A stretch of 28,006 nucleotides of DNA from a virus. The notes below the pieces were generated by a model. The model was not told the DNA's origin. It did not search any database and saw only the letters and a program-made list of their open reading frames with translations. Positions 4,991 to 11,654 of this stretch are shown one piece after another (the stretch's first letter is position 1; each line of letters begins with the position of its first letter). The translations under genes were made by a program, and so were the position numbers. The stretch lies in IMG/VR virus record IMGVR_UViG_3300035663_000079, positions 1 through 28,006 of that record. One strand, written 5' to 3'.

Positions 4991-5272
4991 ATGTCACATA
5001 TTGAATCATCAACCATTAAAAACAACTTTACACTATGGCAAGCAATAGGGTTGTCAGGTGATCAACAATTAGCAGAACATTTGTTAGATCGTGGGTTTTA
5101 TCGTATTCCAATGGACAAATTTAATACAGTGAAACAAATTTTAAAAGAAGCTGAGGTTAGTGCTAAGTATCAATACCTTGCAGACAAAGTTGTAAAAAAA
5201 CCACAAGCGACACATTTTAGTGTATCATTAAAACCACAGAAAAAGAAAGTATTGACAAGAGTATCAATTTAG
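4991..5272 (+). CDS. Hypothetical protein, 93 aa
   Basis: Follows the T5orf172-like gene by eight bases with AGAGG as Shine-Dalgarno, so it is likely in the same transcript. The N-terminal half is mixed helical (FTLWQAIGLSGDQQLAEHLL). The C-terminal third is strongly basic (VVKKPQATHFSVSLKPQKKK). This suggests a small nucleic-acid-binding protein but nothing more specific. No family recognised. Confidence 0.65.
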   Translation: MSHIESSTIKNNFTLWQAIGLSGDQQLAEHLLDRGFYRIPMDKFNTVKQILKEAEVSAKYQYLADKVVKKPQATHFSVSLKPQKKKVLTRVSI

Positions 5273-5308
5273 ATATATCATACTTGTATCTTAACAAAGG
5301 ACGCAAGT

Positions 5309-5605
5309 ATGGACCTTCAACGTATACCCCTTCAATATTGTGACTTTGATAAAACAAATAAAGTTTTAGGTTTATCTAATACGTATTTCGGTGGTAAATT
5401 CCCGCAACAGTTTTTTGTAACTAGTCATCATACAGGTAAAGAAGTACGTTTTAAGCAAGTTGATTGCTACGATGTACTTTATGATGAAGATGGACATGAT
5501 GGTGAAATCGCTTATTATCGCCCTATAGGTAATGTTCCTAATGTAGAGTATTTGTATGTTACTAACGATGGACGAGTGTTTCTTGACCCTTACAGTATTC
5601 GTTAA
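5309..5605 (+). CDS. Conserved hypothetical phage protein, 98 aa
   Basis: Has a good Shine-Dalgarno (AAAGGA) before the ATG. The core reads GGKFPQQFFVTSHHTGKEV, then YDEDGHDGEIAYYRP. The SHHTG and D-G-E motifs look like a conserved family that I recall from T4-like phages, but with no assigned function. The two His, the Asp/Glu cluster and a Cys (VDCYD) could bind metal; this is speculation. It precedes the next ORF with a late octamer between. Confidence 0.7.
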   Translation: MDLQRIPLQYCDFDKTNKVLGLSNTYFGGKFPQQFFVTSHHTGKEVRFKQVDCYDVLYDEDGHDGEIAYYRPIGNVPNVEYLYVTNDGRVFLDPYSIR

Positions 5606-5607
5606 TT

Positions 5608-5615
5608 GATAAATA
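5608..5615 (+). promoter_or_regulatory. Late promoter octamer GATAAATA abutting the ATG
   Basis: GATAAATA, then five bases, then the ATG at 5621. With T4 late spacing, transcription would begin on the start codon. Confidence 0.55.
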
Positions 5616-5620
5616 TTAAC

Positions 5621-6022
5621 ATGAAAATCGTTGAATTGTTAGAACAAAAGTCAGACGCATCGTTATATAGAAGTGGTATGTGCGATGCATTTGCGATTGC
5701 TTTACATGATTTGACTAATTATCCACTAGCTGCTTGGGGTGGGACTTATTATGACGATTTTGACGAAGAAGATGTTATTGAATACTGCCATGTTGTAGTA
5801 ACCATTCCTAATAGTAATAAATGGATTGATGTTGACGGTATTCATGATTCCCCTCCTGATAATTGCTTTTTTAACAATGATGTAAAAAAACTACAATTAT
5901 ATCCAATATCACGTGATGAAGCTACATACATATACAGTATGGAAGGTGTTAGTGAAGATGATATTGATCGTGCCATTGCATACATAAAATCTAAGCCACA
6001 ATTCGCATCATTAATTAGTTGA
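5621..6022 (+). CDS. Hypothetical protein with HD-like acidic motifs, 133 aa
   Basis: The N-terminus MKIVELLEQ resembles the short leader seen on several proteins of T4-like phages. The body has a Cys-containing helix (GMCDAFAIALHDLTNYPLAA), an acidic loop (YYDDFDEEDVIEYCHVVV) and WIDVDGIHD. The order C...H...D is compatible with a papain-like/NlpC or transglutaminase-type layout (Cys in helix, H in CHVVV, D in WIDVDG), a fold that phages often encode. That reading is a guess from the motif order. The ATG at 5621 was chosen for the late octamer immediately upstream; no Shine-Dalgarno is visible. Confidence 0.65.
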   Translation: MKIVELLEQKSDASLYRSGMCDAFAIALHDLTNYPLAAWGGTYYDDFDEEDVIEYCHVVVTIPNSNKWIDVDGIHDSPPDNCFFNNDVKKLQLYPISRDEATYIYSMEGVSEDDIDRAIAYIKSKPQFASLIS

Positions 6023-6047
6023 CATAGTTTCAACACCCTGCTATACT
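6019..6047 (+). promoter_or_regulatory. Consensus sigma70 promoter
   Basis: TTGACA (6019-6024), 17 bases, TATACT (6042-6047). The -35 overlaps the stop of the preceding gene. It drives the AAA+ ATPase gene with a leader of about 27 bases. This is one of the two strongest host-type promoters in the window. Confidence 0.88.
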
Positions 6048-6080
6048 ACTCAAATCGATTGACAAACAACGGAGCTAAAG

Positions 6081-7151
6081 ATGCCCAAGTTTATTACTGT
6101 GTTTGAAGGTCAGTATTTTGATAAGCCTATTCCTAGCGGTACTAAGTTTCAAATTCACCAACCAGGTACCCGTCCCAACGAATATGTTGTACTAAATAAA
6201 GATCGCTTGTTGGTGAAACCAAGCGGAAAAATTTCGGAGAAACCTACTATTGTGGTAACTAATTGTGAAATAACTGATAATAATACTGTTACAGTGCCTA
6301 AAAAAGCACCTGTAAAATTTACAGCAGATGAACCTGTTGCAAAGCCTGAACCCACTGATGAACAAATTAAGCAATGGTTTAGAGAAGATTTTGAAAACCT
6401 TGAGGAGCATATTGAAGATATGCTACGTGGTGAAGAAAAAGGTGGATTATTCATTTGCGGTGGGGGTGGTAGCGGTAAAACCCATATCGTAGAATCAGTG
6501 CTTGACCGTTACGCAACATTTACGAATGTTGGTGGTACACGTGAAAAGTTTCAAATCATACGTGGTTCACTAGGTGATTCACCCGTACACCTGTACAAAA
6601 TCTTGTTTGAAGGTAGTGATGCAAATTATATTACAGTGTTTGATGACTGTGATGCAATTTTCTTTAATCCTGAAATGCTAAACTTGCTCAAAGCAGCACT
6701 AGCAACCACAGGAGAACGTAGAATAAACATTCGCTCAAACAGTGCGCAACTACGTAGGGAAGATATTCCTGAAAGTTTTGTGTTCAAGGGTAACCTGATT
6801 TTTATCACTAACCTTGATTTAAACAAAATGCGTGATTCAAATTTAAAGAATCACCTACAAGCGATGGAAACACGTTGGAAATCTATTGAAGTACAGTGTT
6901 CATCAGCAAGACACATTGTGCTACGTGCTAAACAATTACATGAGGATTTGCAAAATGATGGTGGTTTCTTCGCTAACTTTGACCTAACCGCTGAACAAGT
7001 TGATGAGTTGTTTGCTTACATTGAAACCAACGCAACAAAATTTAAGTCGTTTAGTTTACGTACTTTTGTATATGTTGCTGATTATATGGTACGTAAGGGT
7101 GATCGTTGGAAACAAGTTGTTGAGCGTACCTTGATGTACAAGAATCGTTAA
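6081..7151 (+). CDS. AAA+ family ATPase, 356 aa
   Basis: The first 80 residues form a basic beta-rich N-terminal domain, followed by a Pro/Glu linker. The ATPase core has Walker A GGGGSGKT at 127-134, Walker B VFDDCD at 186-191, and a sensor-1-like strand (NLIFITNLD) near 237-245. The C-terminal 100 residues are helical and end in RWKQVVERTLMYKNR. It is not the gp44 clamp loader, which has a different C-terminus and partners. I recall similar unassigned ATPases in aquatic T4-like phages. The gene has its own sigma70 promoter and a strong terminator, so it is a separate early or middle unit. GGAGC precedes the ATG. The target is unknown. Confidence 0.88.
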   Translation: MPKFITVFEGQYFDKPIPSGTKFQIHQPGTRPNEYVVLNKDRLLVKPSGKISEKPTIVVTNCEITDNNTVTVPKKAPVKFTADEPVAKPEPTDEQIKQWFREDFENLEEHIEDMLRGEEKGGLFICGGGGSGKTHIVESVLDRYATFTNVGGTREKFQIIRGSLGDSPVHLYKILFEGSDANYITVFDDCDAIFFNPEMLNLLKAALATTGERRINIRSNSAQLRREDIPESFVFKGNLIFITNLDLNKMRDSNLKNHLQAMETRWKSIEVQCSSARHIVLRAKQLHEDLQNDGGFFANFDLTAEQVDELFAYIETNATKFKSFSLRTFVYVADYMVRKGDRWKQVVERTLMYKNR

Positions 7152-7171
7152 GATATCTCCTGTAGTAAGTT

Positions 7172-7203
7172 GGGGTAATTGGGTAACCAATTACTCCTTT
7201 TTT
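7172..7203 (+). terminator. Rho-independent terminator with GTAA loop
   Basis: GGGGTAATTGG and CCAATTACTCC pair over 11 positions (one G-U) around a GTAA loop and are followed by six T. It ends the AAA+ ATPase unit just upstream of the uvsW promoter. Confidence 0.92.
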
Positions 7204-7204
7204 A

Positions 7205-7232
7205 TTGACATACCAAGAATTTAAGTTATACT
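7205..7232 (+). promoter_or_regulatory. Consensus sigma70 promoter for the uvsW operon
   Basis: TTGACA (7205-7210), 16 bases, TATACT (7227-7232). It starts two bases after the T tract of the upstream terminator and is followed within four bases by a perfect late octamer. Confidence 0.88.
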
Positions 7233-7235
7233 GAT

Positions 7236-7243
7236 TATAAATA
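7236..7243 (+). promoter_or_regulatory. T4 late promoter octamer TATAAATA
   Basis: Exact match to the late consensus, placed between the sigma70 -10 box and the uvsW ATG at 7253. Late initiation would give a leader of only about four bases. Confidence 0.65.
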
Positions 7244-7252
7244 TATAAACAC

Positions 7253-8710
7253 ATGCCTACTGCCAAAATTATTGTAAAAGATGAAGTCAACGTAAAAATA
7301 GAAGGACTTCATCTAGATGACAGAAAAACCTTAGTAAAACGATTTGAGTACGAGATGCCAGGCGCACGATACATGCCAGCAGTCAAACTCGGTCGTTGGA
7401 GCGGGAAAGTATCCTATTTCCAACTAGGGGGTAGTACGTATATCAACCTGCTTGATCAAATTATTCCATATCTTGAAGAACGTGGATATGATATTGAGCT
7501 TGATGATATACGTGATTACAAGCAATCGTTTACATTTAACAGTGTAACTGAACAGACTTTTGCAAGTCATGTATGGCCTACAGGTCATCCTAAAGTAGGC
7601 GAACCTATTATCTTACGTGATTATCAAATTGAAATAACTAATCAATTTCTAGCCAATCCACAATGTGTGCAAGAGATTGCCACAGGTGCGGGTAAAACAT
7701 TGATTACAGCAGCATTAAGTCATAGTTGTGAGGCATTTGGTAGGACCTTGGTTATTGTCCCAAACAAGTCATTAGTAACACAAACTGAAGAAGATTATAA
7801 GAATTTAAACTTAGATGTTGGTGTATATTTTGGAGACAGAAAAGAATTAGGACGCACACATACTATTGTTACTTGGCAAAGCTTAAACAATATTATTAAA
7901 AATACTCAAGATGGTGTTGGTGACATTACGATACAAGAATTTATTGAAGATGTGGTAGCATTGATTATTGATGAATGCCATATGGCTAAAGCAGATGTGC
8001 TTAAATCAATGTTAAGTGGGTCTATGTCTAAAATAGCTATACGATGGGGATTAACAGGAACAGTACCAAAAGAAAAGTTTGCGTCAGAGGCATTGTTAAC
8101 TTGTATTGGACCTGTTATTAATAAGCTAGCTGCAACTGATTTACAAGATCGTGGGGTATTGGCAAACTGCCATGTGCACGTAGTACAATTACAAGATCAT
8201 TCACTGTTTAAGAATTATCAAAGTGAATTGAAATATTTACTAGAACAAGATAATAGGTTGGATGAAATTGCCAATATTATTGACAAAATAAAGGAAAGTG
8301 GTAATACTCTTATATTGGTAGATCGTATTACAGCAGGAAAAGAGTTAGTAAAACGTTTACCTAATTCAGTATTTGTCAGTGGTACAACTAGCAATAAAAA
8401 ACGTAAAGAAGAATATGCAGAGGTTGCGGTGCAAGATGAGAAAATTATTGTTGCAACCTATGGTGTAGCAGCAGTAGGTATTAACATACCAAGAATTTTT
8501 AATTTAGTCTTTATCGAGCCAGGTAAGAGTTTCGTACGTGTAATACAAAGTATTGGGCGTGGATTGCGCAAAGCTGAAGATAAAGATTTTGTGCAAATAT
8601 GGGATATTACTTCAAGTTGTAAATTTTCTAAACGTCATTTGACACAGCGAAAAGCATTTTACAAAGAAGCGAATTATCCTTTTACAATGGAAAAGTTGAA
8701 CTATAAATGA
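7253..8710 (+). CDS. uvsW: UvsW-type superfamily 2 helicase
   Basis: A 485-residue SF2 helicase, close to the length of T4 UvsW. The N-terminal 100 residues match the UvsW-type substrate-binding domain (GARYMPAVKLGRWSGKVSYF). Motif I is ATGAGKT at 143-149, motif II DECH at 240-243, motif III GLTGT near 273-277, and motif VI QSIGRGLRK in the C-terminal RecA-like domain. In T4 this enzyme unwinds R-loops and D-loops, reverses replication forks and helps shift replication from origin-dependent to recombination-dependent mode. It heads a six-gene run with overlapping starts and stops. The gene carries both an early-type and a late-type promoter, in line with the late timing of UvsW in T4. Confidence 0.96.
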   Translation: MPTAKIIVKDEVNVKIEGLHLDDRKTLVKRFEYEMPGARYMPAVKLGRWSGKVSYFQLGGSTYINLLDQIIPYLEERGYDIELDDIRDYKQSFTFNSVTEQTFASHVWPTGHPKVGEPIILRDYQIEITNQFLANPQCVQEIATGAGKTLITAALSHSCEAFGRTLVIVPNKSLVTQTEEDYKNLNLDVGVYFGDRKELGRTHTIVTWQSLNNIIKNTQDGVGDITIQEFIEDVVALIIDECHMAKADVLKSMLSGSMSKIAIRWGLTGTVPKEKFASEALLTCIGPVINKLAATDLQDRGVLANCHVHVVQLQDHSLFKNYQSELKYLLEQDNRLDEIANIIDKIKESGNTLILVDRITAGKELVKRLPNSVFVSGTTSNKKRKEEYAEVAVQDEKIIVATYGVAAVGINIPRIFNLVFIEPGKSFVRVIQSIGRGLRKAEDKDFVQIWDITSSCKFSKRHLTQRKAFYKEANYPFTMEKLNYK

Positions 8711-9207
8711 ACATACTATTATTGGATGATGTTAAATTTAATTTGGAAAATTTACCTGAAGAAATTGATGATCTACGGTTTGCTATACTAGACAATAGCA
8801 ATCCTACCGCAGTCGATTATTTTTTTATTCCGTTAATCTTTTTAGAATCATTCAACAGTCCTGCGCTTGTATTGCGCATTGATGATATAACAATTAAGAT
8901 GCCCTTAGATTGGCAAATATTGATTGGCGAACCTGAGTTTGGTGATCTTGAAACTGTACCACTAACAAGCATTAATGATCGTGGATTTAAAGCATTTCAA
9001 TTTAATCCTATTAGTGGGTTTAGACCAACCTTTCTTGACATTGAAATTATTGATATATATCATGATGTTACTTGGTTTGCACCAAGGTTAAAGAACGGTC
9101 AATTTCTTTGTGTACCAATAGATGATGGGGAAAAACCACGTTGTATATACTTTGTTAAAGAAATTAGTCGTAATAGTGAAATTGTAGATTATAAACAGGC
9201 ATTTTAA
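8707..9207 (+). CDS. Conserved protein of T4-like phages next to uvsW, 166 aa
   Basis: Overlaps uvsW by four bases (ATGA). The core FFIPLIFLESFNSPALVLRI, then IKMPLDWQILIGEPEFGDLE and PLTSINDRGFKAFQFNP, looks strongly conserved; I recall near-identical blocks in cyanophage proteins of unknown function. The fold appears to be all-beta with an acidic N-terminus. No catalytic motif is visible. The genomic link to uvsW suggests a role in replication, recombination or its control. Confidence 0.82.
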   Translation: MNILLLDDVKFNLENLPEEIDDLRFAILDNSNPTAVDYFFIPLIFLESFNSPALVLRIDDITIKMPLDWQILIGEPEFGDLETVPLTSINDRGFKAFQFNPISGFRPTFLDIEIIDIYHDVTWFAPRLKNGQFLCVPIDDGEKPRCIYFVKEISRNSEIVDYKQAF

Positions 9208-9458
9208 TGTTTGAACTTCCTAGACATGAATATCATAGGATTAAAAAAGACTTTGAGATAGCATGCATAGATGATCCTAACCTCATTTTAGTTTGTAAAA
9301 CTACAAGAGATTGGTATAAACAAAAAACAGGTAAAACAATCGTTACTACTTTTAGGGTGACTCAAGATATGTACTTAGAAACATTTTATTATGTGGTCAG
9401 TAACGAGGAAGAAATGACATTACTAACATTATCATTAGGCTCAAATGAAGGATTCTGA
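9207..9458 (+). CDS. Hypothetical protein, 83 aa
   Basis: The ATG overlaps the previous stop by one base (TAATG). A short protein with a basic N-terminal half (RHEYHRIKKDFEIACI, then TTRDWYKQKTGK) and a beta-strand-like C-terminal half (LETFYYVVSNEEEMTLLTL). I do not recognise it. Coupling at both ends (14-base overlap with the next gene) supports that it is real. Confidence 0.65.
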   Translation: MFELPRHEYHRIKKDFEIACIDDPNLILVCKTTRDWYKQKTGKTIVTTFRVTQDMYLETFYYVVSNEEEMTLLTLSLGSNEGF

Positions 9459-10020
9459 TTTAAAATTACAAAATGTTGACTTTGATCTATTTGCCGCACT
9501 CGACGCATTAGATCGCAAAGACTACGGATATTTTGATAGCTTAACTGAGGAACAACAAAAGAAGTTTGTACCCTACATGATGTTGCATTGGGTTAGTTCA
9601 ATCAAAAAACAGGGTGAGGTTGGTAAGTATTACGTACTAGCAACTGAAGAATTTGCCAATAAGCATGTGTTTAATGAGTATGTACAACGTCATCCAAAAT
9701 TGCAGTGGTTAATGTTATGTATAGTTAGTCCTGATATGGGTAAACAATTTCACCAATGGATACCACAATTAAGCAATAAAATTAGTGAATTAAAAACCAA
9801 TAGTAAATCAAAAGATTTTTCGGATTATTTGAGTAAAATATATAATACTGCAGATACTGTGTCTATTCGTGAGTTAAGTACACAATTATCTACTGAGCAA
9901 AATAAGAAGTATCGATTAGCACAATTATTTCCATCAATGAAATTAATTGATATTGAAATTTTATCTAAACATGTTACTGATGAGGAATTAGCAGAGTATG
10001 AGCAACAGTGTGGCAAATAA
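9445..10020 (+). CDS. Conserved hypothetical phage protein, 191 aa
   Basis: A mainly helical protein with VDFDLFAALDALDRKDYGYF near the start, a PYMMLHWVSSI segment, and an acidic C-terminal helix (TDEELAEYEQQCGK). The position in a replication operon, the length and the F-x-P-Y-M-x-x-x-W pattern vaguely recall the small clamp-loader subunit gp62, but I cannot align it convincingly. It overlaps the preceding gene by 14 bases and the next by 23 bases. The exact function is unknown. Confidence 0.72.
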   Translation: MKDSDLKLQNVDFDLFAALDALDRKDYGYFDSLTEEQQKKFVPYMMLHWVSSIKKQGEVGKYYVLATEEFANKHVFNEYVQRHPKLQWLMLCIVSPDMGKQFHQWIPQLSNKISELKTNSKSKDFSDYLSKIYNTADTVSIRELSTQLSTEQNKKYRLAQLFPSMKLIDIEILSKHVTDEELAEYEQQCGK

Positions 10021-10687
10021 TACATGTGAATTTTGTAATAAAGTTTTTGTCAGAGAAAAATTATTCATTAAGCATCTTTGTGAACCAAAACGTAGGTGGT
10101 TAGAACGTGACATGCAAGTAAATCGTTATGCGCATGGTGCGTGGAAATTTTATTTCACCAAACATCACCCATCAACTAAAAAGACAGATTATATTGATTT
10201 TACACGTAGCCCATACTATATGGCATTCATGCAGTTTGCTACCTACTGTTTAAACACTAACGTCATTAACATTCATTACTTTATTGATTATCTCATTTCA
10301 CATAAAGTGCCAATTAATTTATGGTGTAGTGATAAGGAATATTCTAAGTTTTTAATCGATTATTTAAAAACCGAAGATGTTGATGATGCCACAAATCGTA
10401 GTTTGGGCACATTAGAAGAAATGTGTCGTGATGAAAATATACAAATTAAAGACGCATTTAAGTTTTTAAATGAAAATCGTCTATGTCAAAAAATATATCA
10501 AGGTATGATCAGTCCATGGGTATTGTATAATTCTGATACTGCCATTGATTTTTTGTCACGGTTAAATGATGATCAAGTTAAGATTATCTACGATTATATT
10601 AACCCTGATATATGGAAAATAAAAGTATATCGTGAAAAAGCCACTAATAATAAAATTAAAAGCACATTAGTACAGCACCAATTATGA
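9998..10687 (+). CDS. Zinc-finger protein conserved in T4-like phages, 229 aa
   Basis: Begins with a single C2H2/C2HC-type finger at about residues 10-28: C-x2-C, then F, then H-x-C (CEFCNKVFVREKLFIKHLC). This is followed by a basic region (EPKRRWLERDMQ) and a 190-residue helical domain with the blocks FTRSPYYMAFMQFATYCL and GMISPWVLYNSDTAIDFLSR. I recall a family with the same plan in cyanophages, annotated only as hypothetical. The finger suggests binding to DNA or to the replication machinery. It overlaps the next gene by four bases, so the two are likely made together. Confidence 0.8.
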   Translation: MSNSVANNTCEFCNKVFVREKLFIKHLCEPKRRWLERDMQVNRYAHGAWKFYFTKHHPSTKKTDYIDFTRSPYYMAFMQFATYCLNTNVINIHYFIDYLISHKVPINLWCSDKEYSKFLIDYLKTEDVDDATNRSLGTLEEMCRDENIQIKDAFKFLNENRLCQKIYQGMISPWVLYNSDTAIDFLSRLNDDQVKIIYDYINPDIWKIKVYREKATNNKIKSTLVQHQL

Positions 10688-11307
10688 AATTCAAAAGTGA
10701 TATTGATATAGATTTTGCAAATCGTGATGATATATTGCAACATATTAGACACGTTTCTGCACACCTTAAATCAAACAATAAACTACGTAAGCATCCTACA
10801 GGCGTATACGTAACCGAGATACCTTATGATCCTATTAATGATTGGAGCGCACTAAATTATCATGAAGCAGAAAATCGTGGTTATGTTAAACTAGATTTTT
10901 TAAATGTATGGATTTACAAATATGTACGTGATGAAGAACATTTAACTGAATTAATGCGTGATCCACAATGGAGTAGATTAAAGGAAAAAGAATTCTTCCA
11001 AAAACTAATTCATATTGGGGATCATTATGACAGTATGCTTAAAATGCCACAAGAGATTGATTCAATCCCTAGAATGGCAATGTTTTTATCGGTGATACGG
11101 CCTGGGAAGCGGCATTTGATTGGTAAATCATGGGCAGATGTTGCGCTAACTGTATGGGACCAAGGTAATGACGGATATTCATTTAAGAAATCCCATAGTA
11201 TTGCATATGCACATTTAGTTATAGTGCATATGAATTTGCTTGATGAGTTGGGATTACATGCGCTTGACGAGAGTGATACTTCGTCGCTTGATGCGTCTTT
11301 TGGTTAA
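10684..11307 (+). CDS. Compact DnaE/PolC-like protein, 207 aa
   Basis: The protein keeps, in the right order, short signatures of bacterial replicative polymerase alpha subunits: DIDIDF at 6-11 (compare DFDVDF with the two catalytic Asp), GYVKLDFLN at 66-74 (compare GLVKFDFLG, third Asp), VIRPGK at 137-142 (compare LFRPGP) and YSFKKSHSIAYA at 165-176 (compare YGFNKSHSAAYA). All three metal-binding aspartates appear to be present (D8, D10, D71). At 207 residues it is far below the about 1,100 of DnaE, lacking the PHP, most of the fingers and the clamp- and ssDNA-binding parts. I recall close relatives in cyanophages labelled hypothetical. Whether it polymerises, ligates, or has become a structural partner is unknown. 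Its 3' end overlaps the minus-strand gene. Confidence 0.7.
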   Translation: MKFKSDIDIDFANRDDILQHIRHVSAHLKSNNKLRKHPTGVYVTEIPYDPINDWSALNYHEAENRGYVKLDFLNVWIYKYVRDEEHLTELMRDPQWSRLKEKEFFQKLIHIGDHYDSMLKMPQEIDSIPRMAMFLSVIRPGKRHLIGKSWADVALTVWDQGNDGYSFKKSHSIAYAHLVIVHMNLLDELGLHALDESDTSSLDASFG

Positions 11308-11628
11308 TTCACTTATACTAGTGGCAGGACCATGTATTATTGTTAATGATTTATTATTAAAGGTTTTAAGATAGGGTTTAAATGGCGACCATTCATCTTT
11401 AAGAAATATGTTAATGGGTATAAGTCGATTACTTTCCCACCACCATACATCACCAAGTTCTAAAAATAATTTTTTTAGTTCTTGTTCTATGATTGCTCCG
11501 TAATCATAAAAAGTAGTTACATCATCGTCACGATTTTGTATGACACCAATGTATTCTTGTCCTGCATATGCGCAAACAGTTATGAATGGATGGTTTGCAC
11601 TCAATTTTTTTAAGAAATCTGATGACAT
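11254..11628 (-). CDS. Conserved hypothetical protein, 124 aa, the only minus-strand gene
   Basis: Reads on the minus strand from the ATG at 11628-11626 to a stop at 11256-11254. The N-terminal half contains an Lsm-like or small beta-barrel pattern (FITVCAYAGQEYIGVIQNRDDDVTTFYDY). The C-terminal part has WWWESNRLIPINIFLKDEW and ends in RRIKRRSITLVKR, which I recall from a conserved family in T4-like phages, supporting that this is not a shadow ORF. It meets the DnaE-like gene tail to tail with a 54-base overlap. Its start codon coincides with the late octamer of the divergent structural gene. No Shine-Dalgarno is visible. Function is unknown; a small RNA- or DNA-binding role is plausible. Confidence 0.8.
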   Translation of the reverse strand: MSSDFLKKLSANHPFITVCAYAGQEYIGVIQNRDDDVTTFYDYGAIIEQELKKLFLELGDVWWWESNRLIPINIFLKDEWSPFKPYLKTFNNKSLTIIHGPATSISELTKRRIKRRSITLVKRM

Positions 11629-11633
11629 AAATA
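11626..11633 (+). promoter_or_regulatory. Late promoter octamer CATAAATA
   Basis: CATAAATA on the + strand, 21 bases before the GTG at 11655, with AAGGA (11641-11645) between. The first three bases are the complement of the minus-strand gene's ATG. Confidence 0.6.
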
Positions 11634-11654
11634 TACTATAAAGGAACCTTTAAC

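Noticed and set aside
6081-7151. AAA+ ATPase as gp44 clamp loader
   Set aside because: The Walker motifs fit any AAA+ protein. The N-terminal extension, missing collar-like region and lack of a neighbouring gp62/gp45 argue against it.
9445-10020. Assignment of this gene as clamp-loader small subunit gp62
   Set aside because: Length and context fit and there is a faint pattern match, but no motif is solid enough to name it. It is left as a conserved hypothetical.
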